DNA of 8,172 nt from an uncultured Mucispirillum sp. (GTDB lineage Bacteria; Chrysiogenota; Deferribacteres; Deferribacterales; Mucispirillaceae): positions 1 through 8,172 of the forward strand of contig CAMWVK010000047.1 of the NCBI GenBank assembly GCA_947177675.1, given 5' to 3'. Under the pieces are notes generated by a model. It was not told the DNA's origin. It saw only the letters and a list, made by a program, of their open reading frames with translations, and searched no databases. Made by a program: the position numbers and the translations under genes. Below are positions 6,355-8,172 of the stretch, one piece after another (positions within the stretch are counted from its first letter, which is position 1; every line of letters begins with the position of its first letter).

Positions 6355-8003
6355 TGAAAATATCTGTTTCCAGCCTTGGCGGTGCCGGAGAGATAGGAAT
6401 GAATATGTATATCTATGAAACAGATAGATATGCAGTGATTGTTGACTGCGGTGTTAAATTTACTAAAAGCGATGAAATAGGCGTTGACCTTATTATTCCA
6501 GACTTTTCCTATATAGAAACCATAAAACATAAAAAAATAATGCTGATAATAACTCATGCCCATGAGGACCATATAGGAGCAGTGCCTTATTTAATAAAAG
6601 AATATCCAGATATTGCAGTAGTCTGTGGCAGATATTCATGGGATATAATTAACAAAAAGCTTAATGAACATGATATATCAGTTAGTCAAATATATATAGA
6701 TGATTTTAAGCCTTTTGAATGGGGTGATTTTGAAATTACAGCCTACCCTGTAAGCCATTCAATACATGGCACTTATGCAGTTCTGCTTAAAATTGCAGAA
6801 GAATTTAAAGCAGTGCATATATCAGATTATAAAATAGATTATTCCCCTGTAACATGTACACCTTTTCCTTTAAAAGAATTTATAGAGCTTGGAAAAGATA
6901 GTGTAGATTTATTAATGGCAGATTCTACAAATATTATAAAAAGCGGCTTTACTAAGGGCGAACATCAGGTAATAAAAGGTATAGATGAAGTATTTAAACA
7001 GGCTTTCGGGCGTATATTTTTTACTACTTTTGCATCAAATACAGAAAGATTGCAGACAGTATTTAATACAGCAGAAAAATATGGCAGAAAAGTGGCACTT
7101 GAAGGCTCATCACTTATAAAACACATAGATACAGCAAAGAAACACGGCAAGCTTTCTTTTAATGATGATATTTTAATATCAAGGAAACAGATAGAAAAAC
7201 TTGATGATAATAAAATATGTTTTATAGCAACGGGCTCTCAGGGAGAGGGTGCAAGTGTTATAACAAAAGTAGCAGAAAATGACTATTCAGATATAAAAGT
7301 AAGAAAGGGAGATACTTTTGTATTTTCATCAAGAATAATACCAGGTAACGAGCACAGGATTATTTATATAATGAATAATGTATATGAAAAGGGTGGTTCA
7401 GTAATAACTACAGATGATTTACCGATACATGTTTCAGGGCATGCAGCAAAAGAAGATGCACTGCTTTTATTAAATATATTGAAGCCAAAATATTTAGTTC
7501 CAATCCATGGAGAAGTGCAGCACTTAGCAAAGCATAAGCAGCTTGCTGTAAAGTATGGTATGCTTGATAAAAAAGTTATTTTCTTTTTAGCAGGCAATAA
7601 GATAATTTTTGAAAATGGTAGATTTATAGAAAAGCAGGACATAACAGCAGGCAAAAGATATGTTGATTTAAACACAGAAGAGTTTTTAACCCCTGATGAA
7701 TTAAAAAATAGAAAAAAACTTGCAATTAATGGGGCAGTTGTGGTAGTAAATAGTGCAGAAAATGTAGAAAATATAAACGAAAACAATATAATTATACAGC
7801 TGATTGGATTTTCTATTGAAAAAGAATATATAAATATATTAAAACAGTCAATTATAGAATACAGTCAGAAAGAGACAGGCGGCATACATCAGAAAGAAAA
7901 TTTTAATGAATTTACAGAGCAGACAGTTAAAAGATTTTTTAAAAAACGCTTTAACAAACGGCCCCATATAAACATAATAAATATCCATAATGGAGCATTG
8001 TAA
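6354..8003 (+). CDS. rnj: Ribonuclease J family metallo-beta-lactamase RNase
   Basis: RNase J has 5'-to-3' exonucleolytic and endonucleolytic activity in mRNA decay and rRNA maturation and works in the cytoplasm. The 549-residue protein has the family length (about 555). The metallo-beta-lactamase core shows [12 protein letters not shown] at 8-19, the [10 protein letters not shown] motif with zinc ligands His68, His70, Asp72 and His73, His135, and Asp158 in HISDYK. The beta-CASP domain follows with LMADSTN (about 187-193), [11 protein letters not shown] (about 224-234), ATGSQGE (292-298), VSGHA (360-364) and PIHGE with His385. The C-terminal region (about 435-549) ends in a basic [10 protein letters not shown] segment like the family's terminal domain. 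The loop after His135 reads HSIHG where RNase J usually has HSIPD or HSIPE. ATG 6354 has AAGGGAG (6343-6349) 4 nt upstream and overlaps the ispF stop by one base. J1 versus J2 type cannot be assigned. Confidence 0.93.
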   Translation: MKISVSSLGGAGEIGMNMYIYETDRYAVIVDCGVKFTKSDEIGVDLIIPDFSYIETIKHKKIMLIITHAHEDHIGAVPYLIKEYPDIAVVCGRYSWDIINKKLNEHDISVSQIYIDDFKPFEWGDFEITAYPVSHSIHGTYAVLLKIAEEFKAVHISDYKIDYSPVTCTPFPLKEFIELGKDSVDLLMADSTNIIKSGFTKGEHQVIKGIDEVFKQAFGRIFFTTFASNTERLQTVFNTAEKYGRKVALEGSSLIKHIDTAKKHGKLSFNDDILISRKQIEKLDDNKICFIATGSQGEGASVITKVAENDYSDIKVRKGDTFVFSSRIIPGNEHRIIYIMNNVYEKGGSVITTDDLPIHVSGHAAKEDALLLLNILKPKYLVPIHGEVQHLAKHKQLAVKYGMLDKKVIFFLAGNKIIFENGRFIEKQDITAGKRYVDLNTEEFLTPDELKNRKKLAINGAVVVVNSAENVENINENNIIIQLIGFSIEKEYINILKQSIIEYSQKETGGIHQKENFNEFTEQTVKRFFKKRFNKRPHINIINIHNGAL

Positions 8004-8005
8004 TA

Positions 8006-8172
8006 ATGAGTATAATAAATGCAGTAATATTAGGAATTTTACAAGGAATTACGGAATTTTTACCAGTCAGCAGTTCAGGGCATTTAGCAATAGGAAAACA
8101 TATATTAAACTTTGAAACGCCAGATATGCTCTTTGATGTAATGCTTCATGTAGCCACATTATTTGTAGTATT
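8006..8172 (+). CDS. uppP: Undecaprenyl-diphosphatase, 5' part, cut by the window edge
   Basis: Only the first 55 codons are present. They read [20 protein letters not shown] and continue [14 protein letters not shown]. This is the start of UppP (BacA), an integral inner-membrane enzyme that dephosphorylates undecaprenyl diphosphate to recycle the lipid carrier for peptidoglycan and other envelope polymers; overproduction can raise bacitracin resistance. The (E/Q)xxxE motif is Q13-E17, followed by FLPVSSSGH with catalytic His26, and a second hydrophobic segment ([11 protein letters not shown]) begins before the edge. ATG 8006 lies 2 nt after the rnj stop, with GGAG (7992-7995) 10 nt upstream inside the rnj coding end. 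The frame is open to position 8172. The family normally has about 260-280 residues, so roughly four fifths lie outside the window. Confidence 0.95.
   Translation, partial: MSIINAVILGILQGITEFLPVSSSGHLAIGKHILNFETPDMLFDVMLHVATLFVV

Noticed and set aside
7364..7786. A 140-codon minus-strand open frame inside rnj
   Set aside because: It is the shadow of a well-supported RNase J frame, rich in Phe, Ser and Leu, with no recognisable family features.

Overview
The window is strongly AT-rich, with heavy use of ATA, AGA, GCA and TTA codons. From about position 690 onward it carries one tightly packed run of genes, all on the + strand. The gene content (receiver protein with a long acidic linker, PurM, PurN, an M16-family protein, IspF, RNase J, UppP) and the base composition suggest a low-GC Gram-negative bacterium. 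My best guess is Deferribacterota of the Mucispirillum kind. This is an impression from gene content and codon use, not a database result.

Positions 1-719 contain no intact gene. Positions 39-384 hold the wreck of a family-2 glycosyltransferase: the N-terminal motif and the strand ending in DD are still readable but in different frames, the catalytic middle is gone, and a basic C-terminal tail follows in a third frame. Positions 385-719 are AT-rich spacer with a 33-nt interrupted dyad (397-429). Next to the first gene of the run is a perfect 10-bp direct repeat (686-707) that overlaps a TATAAT, and then a good ribosome binding site.

Positions 720-8172 look like one operon. Its members are: (1) a 724-residue protein with a receiver domain, a roughly 530-residue acidic, probably disordered linker and a C-terminal helical tail; (2) purM; (3) purN; (4) an M16 peptidase-like protein whose zinc motif is lost; (5) ispF; (6) an RNase J; (7) the first 55 codons of uppP, cut by the window edge. 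Junctions are 8-nt overlaps (1/2 and 2/3), 3 nt (3/4), 32 nt (4/5), a 1-nt overlap (5/6) and 2 nt (6/7). No terminator or strand change interrupts the run.

Functionally it mixes two steps of purine synthesis (PurM, PurN), one step of the MEP isoprenoid pathway (IspF), recycling of the undecaprenyl carrier made from isoprenoids (UppP), RNA decay or maturation (RNase J), and a probable scaffold or regulatory protein. IspF and UppP lie at opposite ends of the route to the cell-wall lipid carrier.

The points most worth a second look are the receiver/acidic-linker/helical-tail protein, which is laid out like polar scaffold proteins such as PopZ, and the M16 homologue that has lost HxxEH, keeps the R/Y half of the site, and has a second, much stronger start site just after its membrane anchor.
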